Below are positions 53,104 through 61,873 of a stretch of DNA of 64,000 bases, piece by piece. Every line of letters begins with the position of its first letter. Position 1 is the stretch's first letter. The translations under genes were made by a program, and so were the position numbers. Source of the stretch: Pyropia yezoensis (Eukaryota; Rhodophyta; Bangiophyceae; Bangiales; Bangiaceae); NCBI GenBank assembly GCA_009829735.1, contig CM020620.1, positions 18,062,354 to 18,126,353 on the forward strand. The letters run 5' to 3'. Below the pieces are notes generated by a model that saw only the letters and a program-made list of their open reading frames with translations, did no database searches and had not been told where the DNA came from.

Positions 53104-54138
53104 CTAGAGCAGCTCCGCCTCTGCCTCAAGAGCGTCTTCGATCACTGGCGTCACAGCAGCCAGCTCCGCCTCGTCTGGCACAACCAGAATTCCATCCCCC
53201 CCAGCACCCTTGGCGGTACGCGCCACCAGGACGACAGGCTCGCAGGGCGTGCACACGTAATAGCGGACCGTGTCCACGCAGAACTCAGCAAGCACTTGCA
53301 CCTCTTCGCTGCCCTCCACCGCCTCTTCGCCCTCCTCGTCGCCTGAGACGGCGGCAGCAGCGGCGGCCTCAGCCATGGTGTGATCCCCTGCTGTTGGCGA
53401 AGCCACCGCATCCTCTTCTTCCTCGTCGTCGTCGTCATCGTCGTCGTCCGTGAGGTCTTCGGCGGTCAGCACAAACGCCGTCCGGTGAAGCGTCCAGTCA
53501 TTTTCTGCCATCACCGAACATGCCGTCGGGAACAGCGCGTCCAGCGCAGCATCGTCGTCCACGGGCGCCAGCACATCCTCTCCCTCTTCCACCGTCATCG
53601 TCGCAATTACCACCGGCTCGTCCCGTGGCGCGCAGACGGCGTACGAGGTGCCATGGGCCACGACGGTGTGGGCCACCACCGCGGGCAGGCTCCGGCCAGT
53701 CACGGCGTCACGGACAATGACGCGCTCTTCCTCATCCCCGCCCTCGTCACCGCCGCCGCCACCACTTCCACCGCCGCCACCACCGCCACCGCCGCCACCG
53801 CCAGTCCTGACACTGCTGCTGTTGCTGTTGCTGCTGCTACTACTGCTGCTGCTACTGCTGCTGCTACTGCCAAAGCCGCTGCCGCTACCACGTGATGACC
53901 TTGCGGTTGAGCCCTCAAAGCAGCAGGGCACCGCCCGCGTGGACGACGGGGCGACGACGCCAGCAGCGGCGGCGGCAGCACCGCCGCCGCTGCTGGCAAC
54001 GCCAAAGGTCTGTCTCGCCGCGACAGCGGAGGCGCCCAGGCTGCCTCGCCTGGCGCTTGGCGGGCGGCGACGGCAGGCCGCGGAGGCGGGGACGGCGGGG
54101 CAGGGAGCCAACGCCGGGGCGGCGGGAAGAAAGGCCAT
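53104..54138 (-). CDS. Plastid-targeted DUF3727/DUF1292-family protein
   Basis: A 344-residue protein from the ATG at 54,138; start-like codons farther upstream are not preferred, because this ATG opens a textbook transit peptide (M-A-F-L-P-A-A-P-A-L, then S/A/R-rich to about residue 75). A Ser/Asn run (about 88-108) and a Gly run (about 112-135) follow. Residues about 138-235 match the cyanobacterial and plastid DUF3727 pattern: G-R-S-L-P, a Y-A-V strand, P-V-V-I-A, then D-D-D-A-A-L-D-A-L-F-P-T-A and the L-x-R-T-A-F-x-L-T end. A second, DUF1292-like unit lies at about 285-340, after a very acidic linker. The molecular role of DUF3727 proteins is not known to me. The family's cyanobacterial spread suggests plastid ancestry and supports a photosynthetic host. 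Confidence 0.82.
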   Translation of the reverse strand: MAFLPAAPALAPCPAVPASAACRRRPPSARRGSLGASAVAARQTFGVASSGGGAAAAAAGVVAPSSTRAVPCCFEGSTARSSRGSGSGFGSSSSSSSSSSSSSNSNSSSVRTGGGGGGGGGGGGSGGGGGDEGGDEEERVIVRDAVTGRSLPAVVAHTVVAHGTSYAVCAPRDEPVVIATMTVEEGEDVLAPVDDDAALDALFPTACSVMAENDWTLHRTAFVLTAEDLTDDDDDDDDEEEEDAVASPTAGDHTMAEAAAAAAVSGDEEGEEAVEGSEEVQVLAEFCVDTVRYYVCTPCEPVVLVARTAKGAGGDGILVVPDEAELAAVTPVIEDALEAEAELL

Positions 54139-54606
54139 GAGAAGGGGTATGGGAGGTTGGAGGAAGGAGGGGGGGTGGGGGAGTGGCGGGTGGCGGTCAG
54201 GCAACCGGCGGATCCGTCTCCGCGGCGTCTGTTGTAGGCGCTTGGGGATGCGTGAAGTGCCCACCTTGCCGTCTATACAGTAGGCGAGCACAATCTGGGA
54301 GTCGCTGCGCCGTGGCCGCGACGGGACAGAAGAGAGTACACAGTAGCCCGCCAAAGAGTGCCCAATCGCCCAATCTCGCCAACTCTGGCAATCTGCGGGA
54401 TCAAGGGCGTACGTTCTCGTTCGCCGACGCACCGTCTGGTTGCCCGACTGGTTTCGCGAGCCTGCATCCCCCGCTCCCGTCGACGCGCCCCCACGCCTGG
54501 CGCCCGCGCGTCGCTCAGCAGAGGCCGACCCGGCGTTCTCAATCGCCGCCGTCGCGGCGGCTCACGCTCCTGGTCTTCTTCTTTCTTTTCGTCTTGGTTC
54601 TACACC
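54139..54606. promoter_or_regulatory. Divergent promoter region, DUF3727 / dehydratase
   Basis: These 468 bp lie between two divergent start codons and must carry both promoters. No clear TATA box is seen. A TC-rich stretch (CTCCTGGTCTTCTTCTTTCTTTTCG, about 54,567) just upstream of the dehydratase ATG may be part of its leader or an initiator. Confidence 0.45.
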
Positions 54607-55779
54607 ATGGCCATGACTGCCGCCCGGGCGTACCTGCTCGTGTACAACGCGGCCATGTGCTGCGGCTGGTAGGTGTGGCCGGGCGAGTATGGGAGCCCCC
54701 GCGCTTGTCTTTTGTTTTTGCGGAGGTCTATTGCTCTCGTGATGTCACGCGTCCTCTGATGCTGGGGGCGCTTGCGACGTGGGTGGTCTCTTGCGTGGGT
54801 TACACTCCCGCCGCGCAACGCCAGGGGGGCCGCGGGAGGAAGAGGTGACGGCCGGTCACAGGGTTGTGCAGTCGGCGCGCCTCACAGGTTGTGCGCGCCG
54901 CCCTGTGGGTGGTCACCGCGGCCGCCTGTTGTCTACGGGGCTCGTTACCCATGGCGTCGCTTCCGTCCGGTGCGATGAGGTGCCTGACGACTGACCCCTT
55001 CCCCACCGTGTCCGATATTATGCCGCCCTTGCCACCCGGCCACACCCACTCCTACCGTGGTCCCCTGTGCCACGTCCCCCCTCCGCACTCCCCCCCCTCA
55101 CCCTCCGTTTGCACCCCCCCCGGCTTCGGCGCCCATCAGGGCCTACATCCTTGGCCGGCTGCTGTGGACGGTAACGGCCCCCCCCCCGGCCCCTGGTGCC
55201 GGCTACCCTCACACCCCCATTTACGACGCGGTTGCCCCCGCGTTGCGTGTTTTCCAAACGGGTGCTGTGGCGGAGGTGGCCCACGCCGCCACCGGCCTTG
55301 TGCGCACGCCCGCCGCGACGACGGCCCTGCAGGTGGGTTCCCGCCTCTTCCTTCTCTGGCCTATCCTTGAGGGTCTCACCCCCGTGCATGGTCACATGGC
55401 GGTGGCCACCATGGTCGGCGCGTGGGCGGCGACTGAGGTGCCCCGCTACGCCTTTTATGCTGTCGGAGCCGCCGCGGGCAGCGCGGCGGTGCCCCGCTGG
55501 CTGGTGTGGCTTCGCTACACCACCTTCCTGCCGCTCTACCCGTTGGGCGCGGGGAGTGAGGTGGCCTTGATCCTCGCCGCGCTCCCGGTCCTGGCACGAG
55601 CACGGGGGGCCTACCTGAGCATCGCCATGCCCAACGCGTGGAACGTGGCGTTTGACTTCTGGACGTGGTGCGTGTTCATCGTGGTCATGTACGTGCCGGG
55701 GCTGCCGTTTATGTACATGCATATGATGCGGCAGCGGCGCAAGGCGTTGGGAGGAGGACAGAAGACGAAGGCCGCGTGA
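54607..55779 (+). CDS. HACD/PHS1: Very-long-chain 3-hydroxyacyl-CoA dehydratase (one intron)
   Basis: This enzyme catalyses the third step of very-long-chain fatty acid elongation in the ER membrane, removing water from 3-hydroxyacyl-CoA. Two exons: 54,607-54,668 (start codon, 62 bases) and 55,140-55,779. The 471-bp intron begins GTAGGT and ends CATCAG after a C-rich tract. Splicing completes a Trp codon and gives Y-N-A-A-M-C-C-G-W-A-Y-I-L-G-R, the conserved N-terminus of the family. The product has 233 residues, normal for HACD, with about six hydrophobic helices. The catalytic pair is Tyr154 (L-Y-P) and Glu161 (G-S-E), seven apart as in yeast Phs1 (149/156). The C-terminus K-T-K-A-A fits a KxKxx ER-retrieval signal. 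It is divergent from the DUF3727 gene and convergent with Ku70. Confidence 0.93.
54669..55139 (+). other. Spliceosomal intron of the dehydratase gene
   Basis: GT-AG boundaries (GTAGGT ... CATCAG), phase 2, 471 bp. Its 3' part is C-rich with several poly-C runs in place of a normal poly-T tract. It is the only intron in the window that is firmly required by protein conservation. Confidence 0.88.
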
Positions 55780-56104
55780 GGCGAGAGGCAGGCTGCGCAT
55801 GGAAGGGGGGGGAGGGGTGCGGAGAGCGCCGGTGGAAGCGGTAGCCGCGCCAGGGATCCAATTCACGCACAGGCGTAGGCCGGCTATGTACAGCAGGAAG
55901 ACAGTGCTGCTAGGCAGTCGTGCGCGAAAGTGGGCGGTAGCCATGATTGATCAATCAGCTTCACATGCCTGCTTACTGGCAACCGCGCCCTCAAAGATGA
56001 TTGCCCAGCTTAGCAACTTGGGCGACCAGCTGGCCGCCACAGGAGCCGCGGGCAGGTGCCCAGAAAAAATTCCCAGGTGAAGAGGACGAGGACGCGGACT
56101 GTGC
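55780..56104. other. Convergent spacer between the dehydratase and Ku70 genes
   Basis: These 325 bp hold both 3' untranslated ends. A palindrome ATTGATCAAT lies at about 55,946. No gene is seen. Confidence 0.5.
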
Positions 56105-58912
56105 CTAGAAAAACATGTCATCTGGGGCATCGCCCCCCCCTGCAGCAGCCTCCGCTGCTTTCACTAGGTGCAGCCGCACGCGGGCAACCACTTCCGCTTT
56201 GCGGCCCCCCAACGGAAGGCCGTGCGCGGTGCAGTAAACTTTCAGCTGCGGGACGGTCTTGCGGTCAAGGCAACCATCCTCTCCCGGCCCTGCGTCGGCG
56301 TCAAAAGGCCCCGCCTCTGCCAGCGCGGCCGTAGCCCCTTCCCGCTTGACCGCTGCCTCCGCCGCCTTAATTGCCGCCTTCTCGGCCCGCACCGCCGCCG
56401 CGCGAGACGTGGCCGTGCCGTACCTCGCCGCTGCGGCGACGGCGTCAAAGCCAGGCCCGCCGAGCACAGCGGAGCGAAAGGCTGCCAGCGCGTCAGCCGC
56501 AGACGCCTCGATCGCCGCGTCGTCGGGCATCAAAGGGTCTGGCGGCAGGGCTGCGACCGCAGCCGCGGCGCTCAAATCGTTGCCAAATGGGCCCTCGAGC
56601 CCGCCAGACGCCGCAGGGGACAGCGCATCAGACATCCCCGCAGGCATGCCGGCCGTTGGCAACGCCTCGGCCAGCGCAATTGCCTGCACGACCTCCCAGT
56701 GGCGCATGAGAGCGGGGTCCTTTAGCTTCCACGGCCGAAAGTCGGGAGGGAGACCCATCTTGCGCACCACTTGGGTCGCCACGGTGGTGCCTATGGGCAC
56801 GATATCGCCGTCCAGCTCCTCAGTAGTGGCGGGGAGTGGGGGCATCTCAACATCTTCATTGTCGACCCCTTCCTCTTGCGAAGTGCTGTCGCTGTCGCCC
56901 ACCGGCCGCCGTCGGCGGGTGCCGATCGGCGCAACGTCTACACTGGCAACTATCGGCGGATCGACCGCCAGCGTCGGCACCGCCGACTTCCACCCGTCGT
57001 ACAAATCATCCGCATAAGGCAGCCAGGTTAAATGAAAGCCTGGCGGCTCAATCTGCACAGCCCCGGTTTCGCCCAGCTTCTCCTCAGCCGGCACCAGGAC
57101 ACCCACCCGTAGACCGGCGCCCGATGCCCGCAGGCTGCCTGCAACAACCATAACCTTGTTGCGGCGGAGGCAGCCGTCATGGAGCGCCGCCAGCGCAACC
57201 CCGCTACCTGCCCAAACCATATCGTCCGCCACAACGAACGAGCTGGGCCTGATGCTCCAATCGGGCCGTGGCAAACTGCCCGCCGCCTGAACGCCCAGCA
57301 AGCATAGACCGCCACGCTGGTGGGCGCAACGAATCTCGTCAAGCTCGGCGGTAGTAAAGGCAGCATCCGCACCGTCAACCAGAGTGTAGGCGTGGCGAAC
57401 GGCATCGGCGGAGGGGAGAGGACGAGCGGTTTCGTTACACCAGGTGACCGACTTGGCCGTGACGGGCAGGTTCGTGCGGCGGTCAACGAGCACTTTGGGT
57501 GGGACTGGCGGCTTGGACACCCGGTTGTACACGGCAATGCCCACTGTCAGTTCCTTGTCCTTGGGGGTGGGGGGCTGGGACTGGGACCCACTCCCGGCTG
57601 GGGCCGATACCGATGGTTGTGACGGCTGTGACGGCTGCGTCAGCGCCGATGACGAGCTCGCGTTGAGTCCACACCTGATGCGCAGAACAGTACGTGCGAT
57701 GGCACGCTTGGGCGTCCCCTCCCGCCGAAGCGTCTCGCGAATCGCATCCACGTTTGACGAAGGGGTCACGTCCAGCAGTCCGGCGGCAACCCCTTCGCTT
57801 GCGTCGGCATCAGCCGCCTCGGTATGAAACACAATGTGCGAAAAAAACTTGTGCACGTCAAATGAAGGGATTGGCCCTCCACGTGCGCCCGGCAGGCCCC
57901 CAACGGAAGACCCGGGAGAAAATGCCTGGCCCATGGGCAGCTGGCTCAAACCCGACGACGGAGTGAAGCCGGCGAGCAGTGCCCCCGATGAAGAAGATGA
58001 TGCCGCAACGGCCGACCCGGCATGCAAAGCACCTGACGTCGGAGTCCCCGTCAAGGGCACAAGCCGCACAAACGCGCCAATGTCTGCCAAGTCAACGGCT
58101 TGTTTACCCGCCGCCTTGAGTTCTTCCGCGTTTCCGGATGCTGGGTCGTCGCAGTTGGTCAGCACAAACACTCGCTTGTGGGCCAGGAAGCGCTCGCGCG
58201 TGCGCTCAGCGGCGCCTCCGCCCCCTACCCCACCTGAGCTGGTCGTACCAAACGCGGGGCCCTTTTTGGCGCGCAGCAGCATTACCCGAGCCACCCAAAG
58301 GGCGTGAGCGAACTGGCAACCAATACCGTCTTGGTCTGCGACGCCGGAACGGCCAGCGGTCGCGGCACATCCGACAGAGTTGAGGTGGCCCGGCAGGATC
58401 ACCCCTGCCACGTCTGTTTCATCCCCCTCTCCTGGCGGGGTGGCCTCCGCTGGGCCGGTAGCGAGTGCGTCAGCCAACCCCTGCACCGCGCGGATGGCGC
58501 TCACCGACGGGGGCGCCAGCTCCCGCACAACCCACACACCGGGCACATTCATCTGGTTGCGGCTTCGGATGGTACCGTACACAATGACACCGACCACATC
58601 ACGGGGGCGGGATCGCACCTTATCCCGCAGCACGTCAGCTGCCCCTTGCAGAGCCGCTGACGCGAGCGTAACAGACGCCCGCCCAGGAGGCGCGGAGAGG
58701 CCACCACCACCACTAGAAAACGCGAGAGAGGGATCCGACAGCTTCGACTCGCCAGTTACCACCGCGTTCGTAGTAACCATCGGCAACGACACGTCTATCA
58801 AGAATATGATCGCATCATGGATGTCCTTGCCACGTCGGGCAGCGTAACGGGCAGCACTGGCGACCGCAGCCGTGTCGGCGGGAGAGGCGCCGGGGGGGAC
58901 CGCTGTGGACAT
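56105..58912 (-). CDS. KU70: Ku70, DNA end-binding subunit
   Basis: A 935-residue single-exon protein from a clear ATG. Ku70 pairs with Ku80 to ring broken DNA ends and start non-homologous end joining, and also acts at telomeres. The N-terminal von Willebrand A domain begins at about residue 28 (D-A-I-I-F-L-I-D-V-S) with F-V-L-T-N-C-D-D near 250. The Ku beta-barrel runs from about 395 (R-A-I-A-R-T-V-L-R-I) to 690 with the C-N-E-T-A-R-P-L segment. The helical arm (M-G-L-P-P-D-F-R-P-W near 717) follows, then a C-terminal SAP DNA-binding motif at about 882-916 (V-P-Q-L-K-V-Y-C ... G-L-P-L-G-G-R-K-A-E-V). It is half again as long as human Ku70 (609). The extra length is Ala/Ser/Gly-rich loops inside the vWA domain, before the barrel and in the arm. 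SAP is a Ku70 rather than Ku80 mark. Confidence 0.94.
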   Translation of the reverse strand: MSTAVPPGASPADTAAVASAARYAARRGKDIHDAIIFLIDVSLPMVTTNAVVTGESKLSDPSLAFSSGGGGLSAPPGRASVTLASAALQGAADVLRDKVRSRPRDVVGVIVYGTIRSRNQMNVPGVWVVRELAPPSVSAIRAVQGLADALATGPAEATPPGEGDETDVAGVILPGHLNSVGCAATAGRSGVADQDGIGCQFAHALWVARVMLLRAKKGPAFGTTSSGGVGGGGAAERTRERFLAHKRVFVLTNCDDPASGNAEELKAAGKQAVDLADIGAFVRLVPLTGTPTSGALHAGSAVAASSSSSGALLAGFTPSSGLSQLPMGQAFSPGSSVGGLPGARGGPIPSFDVHKFFSHIVFHTEAADADASEGVAAGLLDVTPSSNVDAIRETLRREGTPKRAIARTVLRIRCGLNASSSSALTQPSQPSQPSVSAPAGSGSQSQPPTPKDKELTVGIAVYNRVSKPPVPPKVLVDRRTNLPVTAKSVTWCNETARPLPSADAVRHAYTLVDGADAAFTTAELDEIRCAHQRGGLCLLGVQAAGSLPRPDWSIRPSSFVVADDMVWAGSGVALAALHDGCLRRNKVMVVAGSLRASGAGLRVGVLVPAEEKLGETGAVQIEPPGFHLTWLPYADDLYDGWKSAVPTLAVDPPIVASVDVAPIGTRRRRPVGDSDSTSQEEGVDNEDVEMPPLPATTEELDGDIVPIGTTVATQVVRKMGLPPDFRPWKLKDPALMRHWEVVQAIALAEALPTAGMPAGMSDALSPAASGGLEGPFGNDLSAAAAVAALPPDPLMPDDAAIEASAADALAAFRSAVLGGPGFDAVAAAARYGTATSRAAAVRAEKAAIKAAEAAVKREGATAALAEAGPFDADAGPGEDGCLDRKTVPQLKVYCTAHGLPLGGRKAEVVARVRLHLVKAAEAAAGGGDAPDDMFF

Positions 58913-60334
58913 CGTGCCGCAAAGTCAATCACCGCACACATTAGCAAGCGGCCAGGGCGGCCATGGAAGCTGTGGGAGACAAAAGGCAGTTAGTTCGCAA
59001 AGAGAGCAGGATGCAAGGCAGAGTGCCCCGCTGGATGGGGGCTGCGGAGGCGCACCGCGTCGGATGCACGTGGGTGTGCTTGGACTTCTCTTACAGTAGT
59101 CAACCGTACTTATCTAGGACCCTCGGCGACGTGGCAGTCCACGTGCAATCTGGTCAGAATTTATTGAACAAGCTTGTACAACAGTTGCTGTGCCATGCGC
59201 AAGGTGAGCTCGGCAACGGACCGAACTGACTAAAGCTCTGCCGACTCGACCACTGCCATCAGCACTGCCTTGCCCTCTGCCCGTGGTTCTGGCGCTTCTG
59301 TTCGTGGCGGCACGGGGATGCATGGGTGCGCACCAACGGGAACGCACGATGAGACCGTGAAGCCTGCTTACTACAACTGCGTCCTCTTCCTGTCGCCCGC
59401 GGGATGAATCCACCCGGGGGGAGAGGCCCCATCGACGGTATGCCCCTCATGGGATGGGCATGGATAAATGTCGTCCCCTATTGACCGCAGTCAGGCCTGG
59501 TCGGGGGTAGCACACCATTTGTGCTGACCCCAGATGCAAAAGTGGCGCCGCGGAAGACCTCCCCTCCCCTTGCCGAGGCACGACGTGGCGCAGACGCCCT
59601 CGCAGGTAGGTGGCCGGCGGTGCTGCTCTTCTGTCGTCCCGAGTCTGGCTGCCCAACCTTTAACCGTCCCCGCGGGACGGTACAGGGGCGATCTTTTCTT
59701 GAGGGGGGCTTGGGGTGGGACTGTGGCCGTGGCGATGTTTTTCTTGAGGGAGGGTTCCGGGGCTGTGGCGGCGGCTTTTTTTGTCTTTTTTTTCTTCGCG
59801 TGGAGCAGGGCGGGACAGTGGCGGGGGCGGTAGTTTTGCGGGGTGGGCCAGGGGGTGGGTAGCGGCGTCGGCGACGGCAAGAACGTGCTCGCCGCCATGT
59901 GACGATAGGAGCACGGGGAGGTGGCTGTCGGTTGAATCGTCATTGCCCGCTGACGACAGCAAGAAAATAAAACAAGTGGGAAGAACAAACTGTTTATCGG
60001 GGCAGACCAAGGGAAAAAGCGAACCCACGGGCACGTAACCGCAATTATAGAAGAGGAAATCATCAGGAAGGCCACCTGCTTGGTGCGGGGGTATGACAAC
60101 CCCCCCTCACGGAAGCTTGACGCGGGCGTGTGACAATCCCCCCTCACGGAAGCGTGGGGCCGCACCAGCGAGACCTCACACATTAAAGACACACAGGAAA
60201 CAAAAAAAGCGTACACACAACGTCACGGCTGCTAGCAGTGACCCACAACCAGTCCGCGACAGCAGCTTGGGTGCCGCCCATCGCCCCCGCGATCCTCAGG
60301 CCCTAGGCCTTAGTACCCGCCACCCCGCCCACTC
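58913..60334. other. Intergenic region between Ku70 and the bZIP gene
   Basis: This holds the Ku70 promoter (right of 58,912) and the 3' end of the bZIP gene. A minus-strand AATAAA-like signal lies near 59,160. A long minus frame at 59,491-60,216 starts without ATG and is low complexity, with K-K-K-K-T-K-K, and is not called. Two 37-bp tandem copies with CCCCCCTCACGGAAGC are at 60,091-60,160. Confidence 0.5.
60091..60160 (+). repeat. 37-bp tandem repeat, two copies
   Basis: GTATGACAACCCCCCCTCAC (from 60,091) and GTGTGACAATCCCCCCTCAC (from 60,128) begin adjacent near-identical units, both continuing GGAAGC. The second copy is incomplete. No function is evident. Confidence 0.75.
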
Positions 60335-61873
60335 TTACACCAGCGGGCGAACCAAAGCCTGTTGCACCGCCTCGCCAGCCGTCGTCATCCCGGACATGCT
60401 CGACCCGACCAGGGAACCATCCCCTCCATCGCCGTGGACGCTCCCCCCTGCGGCCACCACCTCACTGCCACCGCCACCGCCGGTCTGTGCAGCACTGTCC
60501 CTATACTCGAGCGAACCGCACGAATGGTCCGCTGGTGAGTCGCCGCCGCCGCCGCCGCCGCCATTGCTGCCGACACGGTCGCACTCAACCCCACACACCA
60601 CGTTCATGGGCGTCACAGGGGACTGGGGGGAGAGGACCGCCTTGGCCACAAGCGCAGCTGTAGTAGCGGCGGGGACTCCATCGACAGTGTAGTCGTCGCC
60701 AACCATGTGAGCTGCCCGCTGAAGCGTATCAATCGCAGCACGGAGCCGGGCATTGCGCTCCCGAAGTTGCATGTTATGCGCAATCACCGCGGCGACGCGC
60801 TCGGCTGCGCCGTCAGCCAACAGACCGGGCTGCGACGACGCCTTGACCGCCTCCGCCGCCGCAGCTCGGGCGCGTGTGGGCCCCAGTGGCAGCGCCGCCA
60901 GCGTCGCCACCGCCGCCGCCGCCGCATCCTCGGCAGCCACCGCAGTCAGGGCCGCCACATCCGCGACTCCCGTGGGTGCCGCCGCGGGGCACACGGCCGG
61001 CGGCTCACCGACGCTCAGCGCCCGCCCCCCCCCAGCAGGGGCGGCGGCTCCCCCACGCGCCGCCGCCTCCCGCGCCTTGTGCCGCGACCGAGCAGCCGAT
61101 GCGCGGTTGCGCAGCCGCCGCCGGTGAAGCATTACTTCCCTCTCCGACGCGGACATTTTGCGGCTGCGAGCGGCGGTAGTGCCAGCAAGGTCTGCACGCG
61201 CTAGCTGGTCCAGCGCCACGTCCGCGGGGGGGAGGGGGGCTGACTTGCGCCGGCGGGTGCGGGTGATCTTGCGCTTGGGGGGGGGGGTTGGCTGGGTAGG
61301 CACCGCGGGTACCGCGGCCGCCACGCCGCCGGCCACACCAGCCTCAGGGGCGGCCACCACCACCGAGGTGGCCGCAGGCGGCGGCGCCCAGTGGGAGGGG
61401 AAGACCTGGCCAACGGCAGGCACGGGAACCGACGTCGCCACTGGCACGGCCTGCCCAAGCGGTGGCGGCGTCGCCGTCCGCAGAGCGCAAGACAGCGCAG
61501 GGCCGCTGGTCACAGGCAGCGTGGCTTGGCCAGGGCCCAACGACGGCAGCGGCAGCGGCGCCGGGTTGCCGACATAACCAAAGGCCACTCCGCCGGACGC
61601 AGGCACATAGGCACCACCCATACCGGGCATTGCGTACATCCCCGCGGCGGCGGCCGCGGCAATGGCCGCCGAAGCAGACGGCGATGGCGACGGGAAGGCC
61701 GGCAGCGGCAGGGGTGACGCGTACATGGACAGCACCAGGGGGGGGGAGGGCAGTACCGGCGTGCAGGGAGCACCAGATGACGCCACGGGGTGAGGAGGGA
61801 AGGGCCGAGCTGCCAACACCCGAGGAGAAGGGGAGGGACGGGACGGCGGCCGCGGCGGTGGCGACGCCTTCAT
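60335..61873 (-). CDS. bZIP transcription factor with displaced leucine zipper
   Basis: A 512-residue protein from the ATG at 61,873; the longer frame upstream has no ATG. The first 200 residues are Pro/Ala/Gly/Val-rich (possible activation region), followed by a basic nuclear-localisation-like K-R-K-I-T-R-T-R-R-R-K. The bZIP basic region is clear at about 240-265: R-R-R-L-R-N-R-A-S-A-A-R-S-R-H-K, with the invariant Asn256 and Arg264 of the N-x7-R rule. The heptad segment A-V-I-A-H-N-M-Q-L-R-E-R-N-A-R-L with the usual buried Asn lies only at about 356-384. Normally the first zipper position is ten residues after Arg264. Here about 85 Ala/Gly/Pro-rich residues intervene, either a real insertion or an unrecognised in-frame intron. 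A Gly/Ser-rich tail follows. Confidence 0.8.
   Translation of the reverse strand: MKASPPPRPPSRPSPSPRVLAARPFPPHPVASSGAPCTPVLPSPPLVLSMYASPLPLPAFPSPSPSASAAIAAAAAAGMYAMPGMGGAYVPASGGVAFGYVGNPAPLPLPSLGPGQATLPVTSGPALSCALRTATPPPLGQAVPVATSVPVPAVGQVFPSHWAPPPAATSVVVAAPEAGVAGGVAAAVPAVPTQPTPPPKRKITRTRRRKSAPLPPADVALDQLARADLAGTTAARSRKMSASEREVMLHRRRLRNRASAARSRHKAREAAARGGAAAPAGGGRALSVGEPPAVCPAAAPTGVADVAALTAVAAEDAAAAAVATLAALPLGPTRARAAAAEAVKASSQPGLLADGAAERVAAVIAHNMQLRERNARLRAAIDTLQRAAHMVGDDYTVDGVPAATTAALVAKAVLSPQSPVTPMNVVCGVECDRVGSNGGGGGGGDSPADHSCGSLEYRDSAAQTGGGGGSEVVAAGGSVHGDGGDGSLVGSSMSGMTTAGEAVQQALVRPLV

Noticed and set aside
59491-60216. 241-codon minus frame between Ku70 and bZIP
   Set aside because: It lacks an ATG start and is low complexity; a minus-strand AATAAA near 59,160 is intriguing but not enough.
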